Positions 25,508 to 33,233 of a stretch of 64,000 nt of DNA are shown in pieces. The position numbers and the translations under genes were made by a program. Below the pieces are notes generated by a model. That model was not told where the DNA came from. It worked only from the letters and a program-made list of their open reading frames with translations, and made no database searches. The stretch is from Streptomyces achromogenes. Lineage in GTDB: Bacteria; Actinomycetota; Actinomycetes; Streptomycetales; Streptomycetaceae. The DNA is taken from assembly GCF_030816715.1 (NCBI RefSeq), contig NZ_JAUSYH010000001.1, positions 8,370,001-8,434,000 of the forward strand, read 5' to 3'. The first letter of the stretch is position 1. Each line of letters begins with the position of its first letter.

Positions 25508-27388
25508 TCAGGAAGTCGCCGTCCCGCCGGGCTTGTGCAGGAGAGGCAGGGCGTCCAGGTACTCGGGCGGGTGGTCGAAGGCCCCGGTCAGGGTGGCGAG
25601 CCGGGGCTGGAGGCTGTGGGTGAGGGCGTCGACGGCGGCCGGGAGCTCGTGCACGTGTCCCGCGTCGATGTGGCCGTCGGCGAGGAGTATGCCGGTGTGC
25701 GGGGTGAGGTGGGTGAGCAGGTAGAGGGCGGCGATCTCGTCGAGGAGGCGGCGGGCCGGTTCGTGGGTCGTGCGGGCCAGGGTGGCCAGGAGGGCGTCCG
25801 CGGCCCGCAGCCTGATGTGGGTCTGAGCCTTCTGCAGCGCGGGAGCGGATGCCGTGTTCCAGCGGGCCTGCGGATCGTGCGAGGGTCCCTGGCGCAGGGC
25901 CCGGTGTGCCTGCTCGTGGAAGGCGTGCTCGGTGCGGGCGAGCAGGTTGCGCAGGTGGTGGGGGTTGGTGAGGACGGGCGGCCCGGCGTCCGGGAGGAGC
26001 GGGGCCGGCGGGTGGTGGAGCAGTTCCGCGGCCGCCTTGGTGGTGACGAGAAGGTTGTCGCCCTCCGCCGTGATGGTGCCCTCGATGTACTCGGGGAATC
26101 CGGCGAGGTGGTTCGCCGGGAGAAGCCCCTGCGCGCCGCAGCGCTCCCGCGCCTCGAGCGCGATGGTGCGCGCCTCCCAGGTGATCCAGGCCTTGGCGAG
26201 CGCGACGAGGCGTTCGAGATCGGCGCGGTCCGCCGCGTCGGGGCTGCCCCACCGCGCGGTGAGCGAGCGGTGCAGGAACGTCATCGCGTAGGTGGTCGCA
26301 ACGCCCTGGAGCAGCCGGCTGTGGTGGGTGCGATGGGCGTTGATGGGCAGCCGCTGACCGGGCCGGGCGCCGCTGACGTGCCGGTGGTCGCCGTACCGGA
26401 CGGCGATGGCGAGCGCCGCGCGTGAGGCTCCGACGGCCGCGGCGCTCATGCACAGCTTGCCGACGGTGACCCGGGAGATCGAGGTGAGGAAGCGTTTGCG
26501 GCGGTTGCCGAGGCTGCTGGTGAGGACGTCGTCGGGACCCAGTCGCCCGTGCTCGCCCTGGAGGAGGGCCCGGCGCGGCAGGGGGAGGTGGTCGAAGGAG
26601 GTGAGGCAGTGGTCGACGGGGGCGTTCGGACGCAGCGGGAGGGGTGTGACGGTGATGTGGGGGAGCGGTCCTTCGTGGTCGGTGAGCGGGGTCAGGAAGA
26701 GGAACACCCCGTGGTCCCGGTCGCCGACGAGCAGTCGCGCGGCCACGACGGCGCTCTTGGGGCCGCCCAGCGTGCTGGTGTTGGGCATGAACTTGGCGGC
26801 GCCGGGGTGGGGGGTGTGCAGGAGGAACCCGCCCGTCGCGGGGTCGAGACGGGCGGTGGTCTCCAGCGCGAAGGCGTCGTTGCCGTGGTCGACCTCGGTG
26901 CACAGGAAGGTTCCGGTGCGTCGCAGCGCGGTGAACTCGGTCAGGTCCCTGGAGGGTTCGGCGTCGTGGTCGAGGAGGCTGCCGAGGAAGAGGTTGTAGT
27001 GGATGCTGGCGACGGTGGTGAGGCCGCCGCCGCCGTCCACGATGGCGGCCCACTCGTGCAGCGCTGTGAGGAGGGCCGGGTCGGTCGCGAGCGACGCGGG
27101 GTCGGCCGGCACGTCGTTGACCAGACGCAGCCAGGCGTAGGACTGCGCGGCCCGCTCCTCGGGGGTGAGGCCCGGCCGGTGACGGAAGTCGTCCCGGGCG
27201 ATGAGGCGGCGCCACGGGGCGTGGACGCGTTCCCGTTCGCCGTCCTGGTCGAACAGCAGCCGGGTCAGCTCGCGGACGGTCGCCGCGTCGTCGCGCGCCG
27301 GTCCCTCGGCTGCGTCCACGAGGGGGCGGGGACCGCTGCGGTGCGGCCCGGCGGGGCGTTCCGCGCCGTGGAATGCCAGAAGGGCCAT
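25508..27388 (-). CDS. Acyl-CoA oxidase, avenolide-type Aco homologue candidate
   Basis: A 626-residue flavoprotein of the acyl-CoA oxidase class. Family features include 'RDLTEFTALRRTGTFLCTEV' with DHGND, 'NTSTLGGPKSAVVAARLLV', 'LQGVATTYAMTFLHRSLTAR' and 'GLLPANHLAGFPEYIEGTIT'. Such enzymes introduce the alpha-beta double bond into acyl-CoA using oxygen. It is divergent from a receptor-type TetR gene, which is followed by a P450. In Streptomyces avermitilis the same three functions (aco, avaR1, cyp17) make and sense the butenolide avenolide, so I infer a similar signal-synthesis role. The ATG at 27388 has a GGGGAG site. The usual FAD/acyl-CoA domains are all covered, so the gene looks intact. 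Confidence 0.85.
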   Translation of the reverse strand: MALLAFHGAERPAGPHRSGPRPLVDAAEGPARDDAATVRELTRLLFDQDGERERVHAPWRRLIARDDFRHRPGLTPEERAAQSYAWLRLVNDVPADPASLATDPALLTALHEWAAIVDGGGGLTTVASIHYNLFLGSLLDHDAEPSRDLTEFTALRRTGTFLCTEVDHGNDAFALETTARLDPATGGFLLHTPHPGAAKFMPNTSTLGGPKSAVVAARLLVGDRDHGVFLFLTPLTDHEGPLPHITVTPLPLRPNAPVDHCLTSFDHLPLPRRALLQGEHGRLGPDDVLTSSLGNRRKRFLTSISRVTVGKLCMSAAAVGASRAALAIAVRYGDHRHVSGARPGQRLPINAHRTHHSRLLQGVATTYAMTFLHRSLTARWGSPDAADRADLERLVALAKAWITWEARTIALEARERCGAQGLLPANHLAGFPEYIEGTITAEGDNLLVTTKAAAELLHHPPAPLLPDAGPPVLTNPHHLRNLLARTEHAFHEQAHRALRQGPSHDPQARWNTASAPALQKAQTHIRLRAADALLATLARTTHEPARRLLDEIAALYLLTHLTPHTGILLADGHIDAGHVHELPAAVDALTHSLQPRLATLTGAFDHPPEYLDALPLLHKPGGTATS

Positions 27389-27445
27389 GACCACTCCCCG
27401 TTGTCGCGGATCCGCACACCGGTACGCCTGGTGGCGCCGTCCGCC

Positions 27446-27472
27446 AAAAGATACGGACCTACCGGTTTTCTC
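27446..27472. promoter_or_regulatory. Candidate autoregulatory element (receptor operator) near aco
   Basis: AAAAGATACGG and CCGGTTTTCTC flank a 5-base centre and match as inverted arms at 6 of 11 positions, with the conserved CGG/CCG inner bases. This A-rich/ACCG architecture is that of binding sites of gamma-butyrolactone/butenolide receptors. It lies 58 bases upstream of the acyl-CoA oxidase start. Binding is inferred. Confidence 0.5.
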
Positions 27473-27672
27473 ATCAAGTCGGAAACCGGCAATCCGACCG
27501 GCCGTCGATGGCGTGTTTTGGGGGGTGTCCGGGCCGCGGGAACGCGCCCGGAGCGGGTGTGGCGAACTCACCGCCGAGGTCCGGACGTCGCGGCGCCGAA
27601 AGCCGCGACGACCGGTCGGCTGGCCGGTCGCCGGGGCCTCGGTGGACGTGCGGTGGCGAGGTGGCAGGTGTC

Positions 27673-27689
27673 AGACCTGTCGGTATATT
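27673..27689. promoter_or_regulatory. Candidate receptor operator overlapping a -10 box, upstream of the TetR gene
   Basis: AGACCTGTCGGTAT (27673-27686) is a palindrome of the form ANACC-N4-GGTNT and runs directly into TATATT (27684-27689), a good -10 box. The receptor start is 40 bases downstream. Autorepression by the encoded receptor fits the known behaviour of this family. Confidence 0.5.
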
Positions 27690-27728
27690 TTCGAGCCGGA
27701 TTCGCCGGAGCTACCTCGGAGGTGGGGC

Positions 27729-28412
27729 GTGGCGCTGCAGGAACGGGCCGTCCGGACGAGGCGGGCCGTCCTCGTCGCGGCCGCGGCGGTGTTCGCCGAG
27801 GTGGGGTACGAGGCTGCGACGATCGCGGAGATCCTCGCCCGGGCCGGTGTGACCAAGGGGGCGCTCTACTTCCACTTCTCCTCCAAGGAGGAGCTGGCGC
27901 AGGCCGTGCTGGCCGGCCAGCTGGAGACCGTCCCGGCCGTGCCCGCGCGGGAGTTGCTGCTGCAGCAGGGGCTGGACGAGGCGTTCGTCCTGGCCCATCT
28001 GCTGTCGGTGGGCGATCCGCTGGTCCAGGGGAGCATCAGACTGACCGTGGACCAGGGGGCGCCGACGGACGGGCTGGACCGGCGCGCGCCGATGAGCGGG
28101 TGGATCGCGCACAACGCGGACCTGCTGGGGCGGGCGAAGGAGCGCGGCGAACTGCTGCCGCACGTCGATGTGGCGGCCGCCGCGCGGATGTTCGTGGGCG
28201 CGTTCACCGGGGTCCAGGTGCTGTCCAAGATCATGACGGGGCACGCGGACCTGCCGGAGCGGGTGGCGGACCTGCAGCGGCATCTGCTGGCCGGGGTCGC
28301 GGTGCCCGCCGTGCTGTTGCAGCTGGACACCGCCGCCGACCGGGGCGCCCGGGTGTACGAGGAGGCAGTGAAGGCCAGTTGGCCGACGGGGCAGCCCCGA
28401 GTCGCCGGATGA
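27729..28412 (+). CDS. Gamma-butyrolactone/butenolide receptor-type TetR regulator (AvaR1/ScbR-like)
   Basis: A 227-residue TetR-family repressor. The N-terminal DNA-binding part 'ERAVRTRRAVLVAAAAVFAE', 'YEAATIAEILARAGVTKGAL' and YFHFSSKEEL is close to the ScbR/ArpA autoregulator-receptor consensus. The conserved ligand-pocket Trp is present at about residue 125 ('MSGWIAHNADLLGRAKERGE'). Such receptors release DNA when they bind a diffusible signal and so trigger antibiotic production and development. The GTG at 27729 has a GGAGG site. It sits between a divergent acyl-CoA oxidase and a downstream P450, as in the avenolide locus. A GGACAC/GTGTCC hairpin follows the gene. Confidence 0.88.
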   Translation: MALQERAVRTRRAVLVAAAAVFAEVGYEAATIAEILARAGVTKGALYFHFSSKEELAQAVLAGQLETVPAVPARELLLQQGLDEAFVLAHLLSVGDPLVQGSIRLTVDQGAPTDGLDRRAPMSGWIAHNADLLGRAKERGELLPHVDVAAAARMFVGAFTGVQVLSKIMTGHADLPERVADLQRHLLAGVAVPAVLLQLDTAADRGARVYEEAVKASWPTGQPRVAG

Positions 28413-28511
28413 CCGGCGCGGCCTCGTCCGGTGCGGGCCGTCCGGCGGCGCCCGCGGGTCGCCGAGCGGCCGGCGGCCCCGGCTCGCCCGGCGGCGCGTG
28501 AGGGGGTGACC

Positions 28512-28526
28512 GGACACGGGGTGTCC
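28512..28526. terminator. Hairpin after the receptor gene
   Basis: GGACAC-GGG-GTGTCC is a perfect 6-base stem about 100 bases after the receptor stop, extendable with flanking CCGG pairing across a bulge. It is a weak-to-moderate terminator candidate. Confidence 0.4.
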
Positions 28527-28555
28527 CCGGCGGCCGGTGTGGAGCAGGCGCGTGC

Positions 28556-28619
28556 GGGTCGGCAGGGGTGCCCGGGTCGGCAGGGGTGCCCGGGTCGGCA
28601 GGCGTGTGCGGGTCGGTGG
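28556..28619. repeat. 18-bp tandem repeat, about 3.5 copies
   Basis: The unit GGGTCGGCAGGGGTGCCC occurs at 28556-28573 and 28574-28591 without change, then in a diverged copy at 28592-28609 and a partial copy to 28619. It lies in the leader region of the P450 gene. Confidence 0.85.
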
Positions 28620-28766
28620 TTGAGGGTGGGGCGGCAGGGGGAGGGGTCCGGCACGAACGGTTGTCCGGGGGCGTGGTTCCGTGCCCTCGGCTGAGAGGCG
28701 GGCGACGCCCTGCCTCCCGACCGGTGCGCATGCCGACCCTGCAGGACCGACCCTGGGAGTCCGACG

Positions 28767-30002
28767 ATGGATACGACAGCCTGCCCCTACGCCCTGGACG
28801 TGACGGGGCGCGATCTCGCGGGCGAGGCGGCGATGCTCCGGGCCGAAGGCCCCGCCGTGCGGGTGGAGTTGCCGGGTGGTGTGGTCGCCTGGGCGGTGCT
28901 GCGCCAGCGTGAGGTGGAGCGGCTGCTGACCGATCCCCGGGTGTCGAAGGACGCACGCAGGCACTGGCCGGAGCTGATCGAGGGGCGCATCACCGAGGAG
29001 TGGCCGCTGTACCCCTGGGTGATCAACGAGAACATGCTCTTCGCCTACGGCGACTCGCACACCCGGCTGCGCAGGCTGGTGGCGGGGGCGTTCACCGCGC
29101 GGCGTTCGGAGGCGATGCGGCCACGGGTGGCGCAGATCGCGGCCGAACTCGTCGACAAACTCGCGGCGAGCCGGCCGGGGGAGCCGGTGGACCTGCGGTC
29201 CTCCTTCGCTGAGCTGCTGCCGATGCGGGTGATCTGCGAACTGTTCGGCGTGGCGCAGGGCGAGGCCACCGACGCCCTGTGCGCCGCCCTGCACACGGTG
29301 TTCGGCACGACGATCAGCGGCCGGGAGATCGAGGCGGCCCGTCTGGAGGCCTTCGTCCGGCTGTCGGACCTGGTGCAGGCCAAGCGGGCCGAACCGGGCG
29401 ACGACCTCACGTCGCTGCTGATCCAGGCACGTGACCGGGAGGACCGGCTCACCGAGGAGGAACTCCTGGGCACCCTCTTCCTCATGATCGCCGGAGGGCA
29501 GGACACCACGGCCGCCCTCATCACCAACGCGGTCGGTGCGCTGCTGCGGTGGCCCGAGCAGCTGGAGCACGTCCGGGCCGGCCGGGCTACCTGGCAGGAC
29601 GTGGCTGCCGAGACGATGCGGGTGCACACTCCCGGGGCCTACTCGCCGATGAGGTTCGCCGTCGACGACATCGATCTGGACGGCGTGCTGATCCGCAAGG
29701 GGGAGGCCATCCTCGTCAACTTCGCGGCGGGGGGCCGGGATCCGGAACGCTACGGGCCGCACGCCGAGCGGTTCGACGTGCTGCGCAAGGACCGCGACGG
29801 CCTCGGGTTCGGCCACGGGCCGCACCGCTGCCTCGGGGCGCCGTTGGCCGGAGTGGAGGCGGAGAGCGCCTTCGCCGCGCTCTTCGAGCGCTTCCCCCGC
29901 ATGGAACTCGCCTGTGCGCCCGAGGAACTCCTGCCGTTGCCCAGCTTCCTGATGAACAGTTACCGCTCGCTTCCCGTCCGGCTCGTTCCCGTCCAGGCCT
30001 GA
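28767..30002 (+). CDS. Cytochrome P450 (Cyp17-like candidate in butenolide locus)
   Basis: A 411-residue soluble bacterial P450. The heme-binding loop is [10 protein letters not shown] with Cys355, the I-helix oxygen motif is '[16 protein letters not shown]', and the K-helix ExxR is in '[20 protein letters not shown]'. It should need a ferredoxin and reductase encoded elsewhere. Position after a receptor-type regulator and opposite an acyl-CoA oxidase matches the avenolide gene set, where Cyp17 hydroxylates the signal precursor. That assignment is by synteny and family only. The ATG at 28767 has a GGGAG site. Confidence 0.87.
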   Translation: MDTTACPYALDVTGRDLAGEAAMLRAEGPAVRVELPGGVVAWAVLRQREVERLLTDPRVSKDARRHWPELIEGRITEEWPLYPWVINENMLFAYGDSHTRLRRLVAGAFTARRSEAMRPRVAQIAAELVDKLAASRPGEPVDLRSSFAELLPMRVICELFGVAQGEATDALCAALHTVFGTTISGREIEAARLEAFVRLSDLVQAKRAEPGDDLTSLLIQARDREDRLTEEELLGTLFLMIAGGQDTTAALITNAVGALLRWPEQLEHVRAGRATWQDVAAETMRVHTPGAYSPMRFAVDDIDLDGVLIRKGEAILVNFAAGGRDPERYGPHAERFDVLRKDRDGLGFGHGPHRCLGAPLAGVEAESAFAALFERFPRMELACAPEELLPLPSFLMNSYRSLPVRLVPVQA

Positions 30003-30055
30003 ACCGGACATCGTGTCTGCGCCGTCGAGGGCCGGGAGCCCAGGGGCGCGGACCG

Positions 30056-30080
30056 AAGATACCGAACACGCGGTTTACTT
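30056..30080. promoter_or_regulatory. Candidate receptor operator upstream of second TetR gene
   Basis: AAGATACCG (30056-30064) and CGGTTTACTT (30071-30080) form an imperfect inverted repeat around AACACG, with the ACCG/CGGT inner bases expected of autoregulatory elements. It lies 91 bases before the ATG at 30171 and is the most convincing of the three candidates in this locus. Confidence 0.55.
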
Positions 30081-30170
30081 CGGCGCGGCGCCGATGGGAT
30101 GCTCTCCCCCGTTCCGCCGGACGCAGGACGCTGCTCTCCGCCGTCCGCGCAGGCTGGGGAGGAAGACCTG

Positions 30171-30806
30171 ATGGCCAAGCAGGCACGGGCGGTCCGCACC
30201 CGCCAGGCCCTTGTCCGGGCGGCGGCCGAGGTGTTCGCCGCCGAGGGGTACGCCGGGGCGTCCCTTCCCGTCATCAGCGAACGGGCGGGGGTGAGCAACG
30301 GCGCCCTGCACTTCCACTTCGCCAGCAAGCACGACCTGGCGGCGGAGGTGGAGAGGACGGCGGCGGACCGCGCGCAGCGCCTCGCCGAACGATGCCGCGG
30401 CCGGTCGGACACGCTGCTGCAGTCCCTCGTGCACACGGCCTGCGGACTGCTGCTCGCGGTGGTCGCCGACCCCGTGATCCGGGCGGGGTTCCGGCTGAGC
30501 GGTGATCCCTCGCGCAAGGACGGAACGCGGCTGCTGCGCTGGTGGCAGGCGTGGGTGCACGAGCTCGTCGTACAGGCGCAGCGCGAGGGGGAGCTCGCAC
30601 GGGACGTCCCGGCCGACGTCGCGACGACCGTGATCGTGGCCGCGACGGCGGGCTTCGAGGTGATGGGGGCGGCGGACCGCGACGTGCTCTCGGTCGAACG
30701 CGTCACGCAGCTGTGGACCTTCGTCCTGCCCCGGCTGGCGGCCCCGCCCGACCACGCCTCGACGCCGCAGGGACCGCGGGCACCGGTGGAACAGCCGGGC
30801 GACTAG
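30171..30806 (+). CDS. Receptor-like TetR regulator (AvaR2/pseudo-receptor type)
   Basis: A 211-residue TetR protein. The DNA-binding part 'QARAVRTRQALVRAAAEVFA', 'YAGASLPVISERAGVSNGAL' and HFHFASKHDL is strongly like autoregulator receptors. The ligand-domain region 'LLRWWQAWVHELVVQAQREG' keeps aromatic residues near the receptor Trp position. Second receptor-like genes in such loci often encode pseudo-receptors that bind antibiotics instead of the butenolide and tune the cascade. The ATG at 30171 follows GGGGAGGAAG. A candidate operator lies upstream. Confidence 0.85.
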   Translation: MAKQARAVRTRQALVRAAAEVFAAEGYAGASLPVISERAGVSNGALHFHFASKHDLAAEVERTAADRAQRLAERCRGRSDTLLQSLVHTACGLLLAVVADPVIRAGFRLSGDPSRKDGTRLLRWWQAWVHELVVQAQREGELARDVPADVATTVIVAATAGFEVMGAADRDVLSVERVTQLWTFVLPRLAAPPDHASTPQGPRAPVEQPGD

Positions 30807-30982
30807 GCCGTGTCCGGCACGGTCCGCCGACGGGGAGCCTGGGCGGGGTCGTCGCCGGGGCGCGGGGCGGTGGCGGGCGGCGCGTGGGCCGTCACGGGCG
30901 TCGACGTCGGCGTTTGTGCACGTGTCCCTCCCGGACATAAGCCAGTTGGGCCTTCGTGTCCGCTGCCAGGAGAGGAGCGCCC

Positions 30983-31270
30983 GTGCCGCAGTCCGAAGAA
31001 GAGCCGCTCGTCGCTCTCGCGGCGTGCCTCGAGCGTGACGACCCCCGTTTCGCCCGGGCGCTGCGGACCGGACGCCCCGCCCGGCCCCGCGAGTACCGCC
31101 GCACCGGGGCCCGCTGGACGCTGGCGGCGGGCGTGGCCGTGCTGACCGGCGGCGTCCTCCTGTCGCACGGGCTGCTCATCGCGGCGGGCCTGGTCGTCAC
31201 CGGCATCGGCGTGCAGCTTCTCGACGCGCACCGGGCGCGCGGGGGCAGCCGTCACCTTCCTCTGCGGTGA
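30983..31270 (+). CDS. DUF3040 small membrane protein
   Basis: A 95-residue protein. The start 'VPQSEEEPLVALAACLERDD' with PRFARAL is the DUF3040 signature: an acidic amphipathic N-terminus followed by one or two transmembrane helices ('WTLAAGVAVLTGGVLL', 'GLLIAAGLVVTGIGVQLL'). These actinobacterial proteins are of unknown function. The GTG at 30983 has GGAGAGGAG upstream. There is a 176-base gap to the preceding regulator, so it is probably a separate transcript. Confidence 0.82.
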   Translation: MPQSEEEPLVALAACLERDDPRFARALRTGRPARPREYRRTGARWTLAAGVAVLTGGVLLSHGLLIAAGLVVTGIGVQLLDAHRARGGSRHLPLR

Positions 31271-31870
31271 GGCGGGGAGCCCGGCCTGCGCTAATATTCT
31301 TTACCGAGTGCTTACGTTTCGCCGGGCGTCGCGCTCGGCAGTGGAGCGACGGCCGGCGGTCCGGTCATCGACGTGAGGGAGGGCGTGCCATGGGTCGAGT
31401 CATCCCCGTGCGCGTCGACAACGCCGCTCGCGACCGCGTTCCCGATATCGGCGGTACCGGCCCGAGCGACCACCCGCAGCGCTGACGTGTAGCTCCCCGC
31501 ACGGTGGGAGCCCCGCCACCCCAGGGCCGGTACTGCCCCGCACACGACCCCGCTGCCGCCCGGCACGCCCCGGGCCGACCCGACGGTCCGCGCCTCGGCC
31601 CCGCCCGTCGGCCGCCCCGGTCGGCGGGCGGGGAACGAACGGCTCTGCCGCCCGCAGCGCCCACCCGACTGCTCCGCGCGGTGCCCCGGGCACCGGCCGG
31701 CCCGTCCGGAAAGTCCGCGTTCCACCCTGACGTACGGCGGTCCGCCCTGCGCCCGCACACCCGGCGCACACCCGGGGGCGACCCCACCGGCCCCGCGACA
31801 GCACAGACGCACCCCGCCGACCTCGACCGACGCGCCACCACCGATCCCGACCGACGGAGGACAGACGCCC
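31271..31870. other. 600-base region with AT-rich promoter-like patch and one small ORF
   Basis: It holds an AT-rich stretch (CTAATATTCTTTACC near 31289-31303), rare in this window, then the small ORF at 31390-31485 listed separately. The remaining 385 bases before the antiporter gene are GC-rich. They are open in some frames but lack coding signatures, so I call no gene there. Confidence 0.5.
31390..31485 (+). CDS. Possible 31-residue small protein
   Basis: The reading frame starts 'MGRVIPVRVDNAARDRVPDI' and ends DHPQR. It has a good GAGGGAGG ribosome site 7-8 bases before the ATG and an AT-rich promoter-like patch about 90 bases upstream. It has no membrane helix and no recognised family. 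Support is only the start-site context, so it may be non-coding. Confidence 0.35.
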   Translation: MGRVIPVRVDNAARDRVPDIGGTGPSDHPQR

Positions 31871-33130
31871 GTGCACGACACCACCGCCCTGCTCATCGAA
31901 CTCGGGGCGATCATCCTCGTCCTGGGCCTGCTGGGACGTCTGGCGGGCCGGGTGGGCTTCTCGCCCATACCCCTCTACCTGCTCGCCGGGCTCGCCTTCG
32001 GCCAGGGCGGCATGCTGCCCCTGGAGGCGAGTGAGGAGTTCATCGCGACCGGCGCCGAGATAGGGGTCATCCTCCTGCTGCTCCTGCTCGGCCTGGAGTA
32101 CAGCGCCTCCGAACTCGTCACCAGCCTGAAGACCCAATACCCCTCCGGCGCGGTCGACTTCGTGCTCAACGCCGTCCCCGGCGCGGCCGCGGCCCTGCTG
32201 CTCGGCTGGGGTCCGGTCGCCGCGGTGGCGCTGGCCGGCGTCACCTGGATCTCCTCCTCCGGCGTGATCGCCAAGGTCCTCGGAGACCTGCGCCGGCTGG
32301 GCAACCGCGAAACCCCGGTCGTCCTCGGCATCCTGGTCATGGAGGACCTCTCCATGGCCGTCTACCTGCCGATCCTCACCGCCCTGCTCGCCGGCGTGAG
32401 CCTCGCGGGCGGCGCGCTCACCCTGCTGATCGCCCTGGGCACCGTGGGGGCGGTCCTGTACGTGGCGCTGCGGCACGGACGGCTGATCAGCCGCGCGGTC
32501 TCCTCCGACAGCGCCGAGATGCTGCTGCTCGTCGTCCTCGGCCTCACCCTTCTGGTCGCCGGCATCGCCCAGCGCCTCCAGGTCTCCGCCGCCGTCGGCG
32601 CCTTCCTGGTCGGCATCGCCCTGTCCGGCGAGGTCGCCGAGGGCGCCAGCAGTCTTCTCACCCCGCTGCGGGACCTGTTCGCCGCGGTCTTCTTCGTCTT
32701 CTTCGGGCTGCACACCGACCCCGCGGCCATTCCGCCCGTCCTCTTCCCCGCCCTGGCCCTGGCCACCGTCACCGCCCTGACGAAGATCGCCACCGGTTAC
32801 TGGGCGGCGCGACGGGCCCAGATCTCGGTCAAGGGCCGGTGGCGGGCGGGCGGAACCCTGGTCGCACGGGGCGAGTTCTCCATCGTCATCGCCGGACTCG
32901 CGGTCGGCGTCGAACCGCGCATCGGACCGCTGGCGACCGCGTACGTGCTGATCCTGGTCATCCTCGGGCCGATCGCCGCCCGCTGGACCGAGCCCCTCGC
33001 AGGCCGTCTCACCGCGAGGCGCGCGGCACCGGCGGGAACGGCCGAGGCCGCAGGCGCCGTGGACGCCGCGGAATCCGCCGGGAGCGCCGGGACCACGGGA
33101 GGCGCAGGGGCCGTTCCCGCGAGCCGTTGA
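31871..33130 (+). CDS. Cation/proton antiporter, CPA2 (KefB/KhtU-like)
   Basis: A 419-residue polytopic membrane protein with about 12 helices. Family features are 'ALLIELGAIILVLGLLGRLA', 'SPIPLYLLAGLAFGQGG', 'IGVILLLLLLGLEYSASELV', 'WISSSGVIAKVLGDL', 'VMEDLSMAVYLPIL' and 'ARGEFSIVIAGLAV'. These match sodium- or potassium/proton exchangers of the CPA2 type, without the C-terminal RCK domain; the tail is Ala/Gly-rich and disordered. A separate TrkA-C subunit is encoded nearby at 34339-34824, on the opposite strand beyond the PucR-type regulator. The GTG at 31871 follows GGAGGACAG. Confidence 0.9.
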   Translation: MHDTTALLIELGAIILVLGLLGRLAGRVGFSPIPLYLLAGLAFGQGGMLPLEASEEFIATGAEIGVILLLLLLGLEYSASELVTSLKTQYPSGAVDFVLNAVPGAAAALLLGWGPVAAVALAGVTWISSSGVIAKVLGDLRRLGNRETPVVLGILVMEDLSMAVYLPILTALLAGVSLAGGALTLLIALGTVGAVLYVALRHGRLISRAVSSDSAEMLLLVVLGLTLLVAGIAQRLQVSAAVGAFLVGIALSGEVAEGASSLLTPLRDLFAAVFFVFFGLHTDPAAIPPVLFPALALATVTALTKIATGYWAARRAQISVKGRWRAGGTLVARGEFSIVIAGLAVGVEPRIGPLATAYVLILVILGPIAARWTEPLAGRLTARRAAPAGTAEAAGAVDAAESAGSAGTTGGAGAVPASR

Positions 33131-33233
33131 GGAACGGCAGGCCGCGGCTCGGTGACGACCCCCGGACGGCGGCGCCCCTTCGAGAAGGGGCGATAATCCG
33201 TGGGCGAGGACGTCCGAGCCGAACGGGGAGGCC

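Larger units (their letters stand above)
27389..27728. other. Divergent promoter region of the butenolide locus
   Basis: A 340-base gap between the divergent acyl-CoA oxidase and receptor genes. It contains AT-richer patches unusual for the window and two candidate autoregulatory elements, listed separately. No gene is supported here. Confidence 0.7.
28413..28766. other. Gap between receptor gene and P450 gene
   Basis: A 354-base, very G-rich region. It holds a hairpin at 28512-28526 and an 18-base tandem repeat at 28556-28619, listed separately. No coding region is supported; open frames here are repeat-derived. The P450 promoter must lie in the right-hand part, but I see no clear -35/-10 pair. 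Confidence 0.6.

Noticed and set aside
31504-31870. Open frame running into the antiporter gene
   Set aside because: It is Pro/Arg/Ala-rich with no motif, and the antiporter has its own good ribosome site and start in a different frame.
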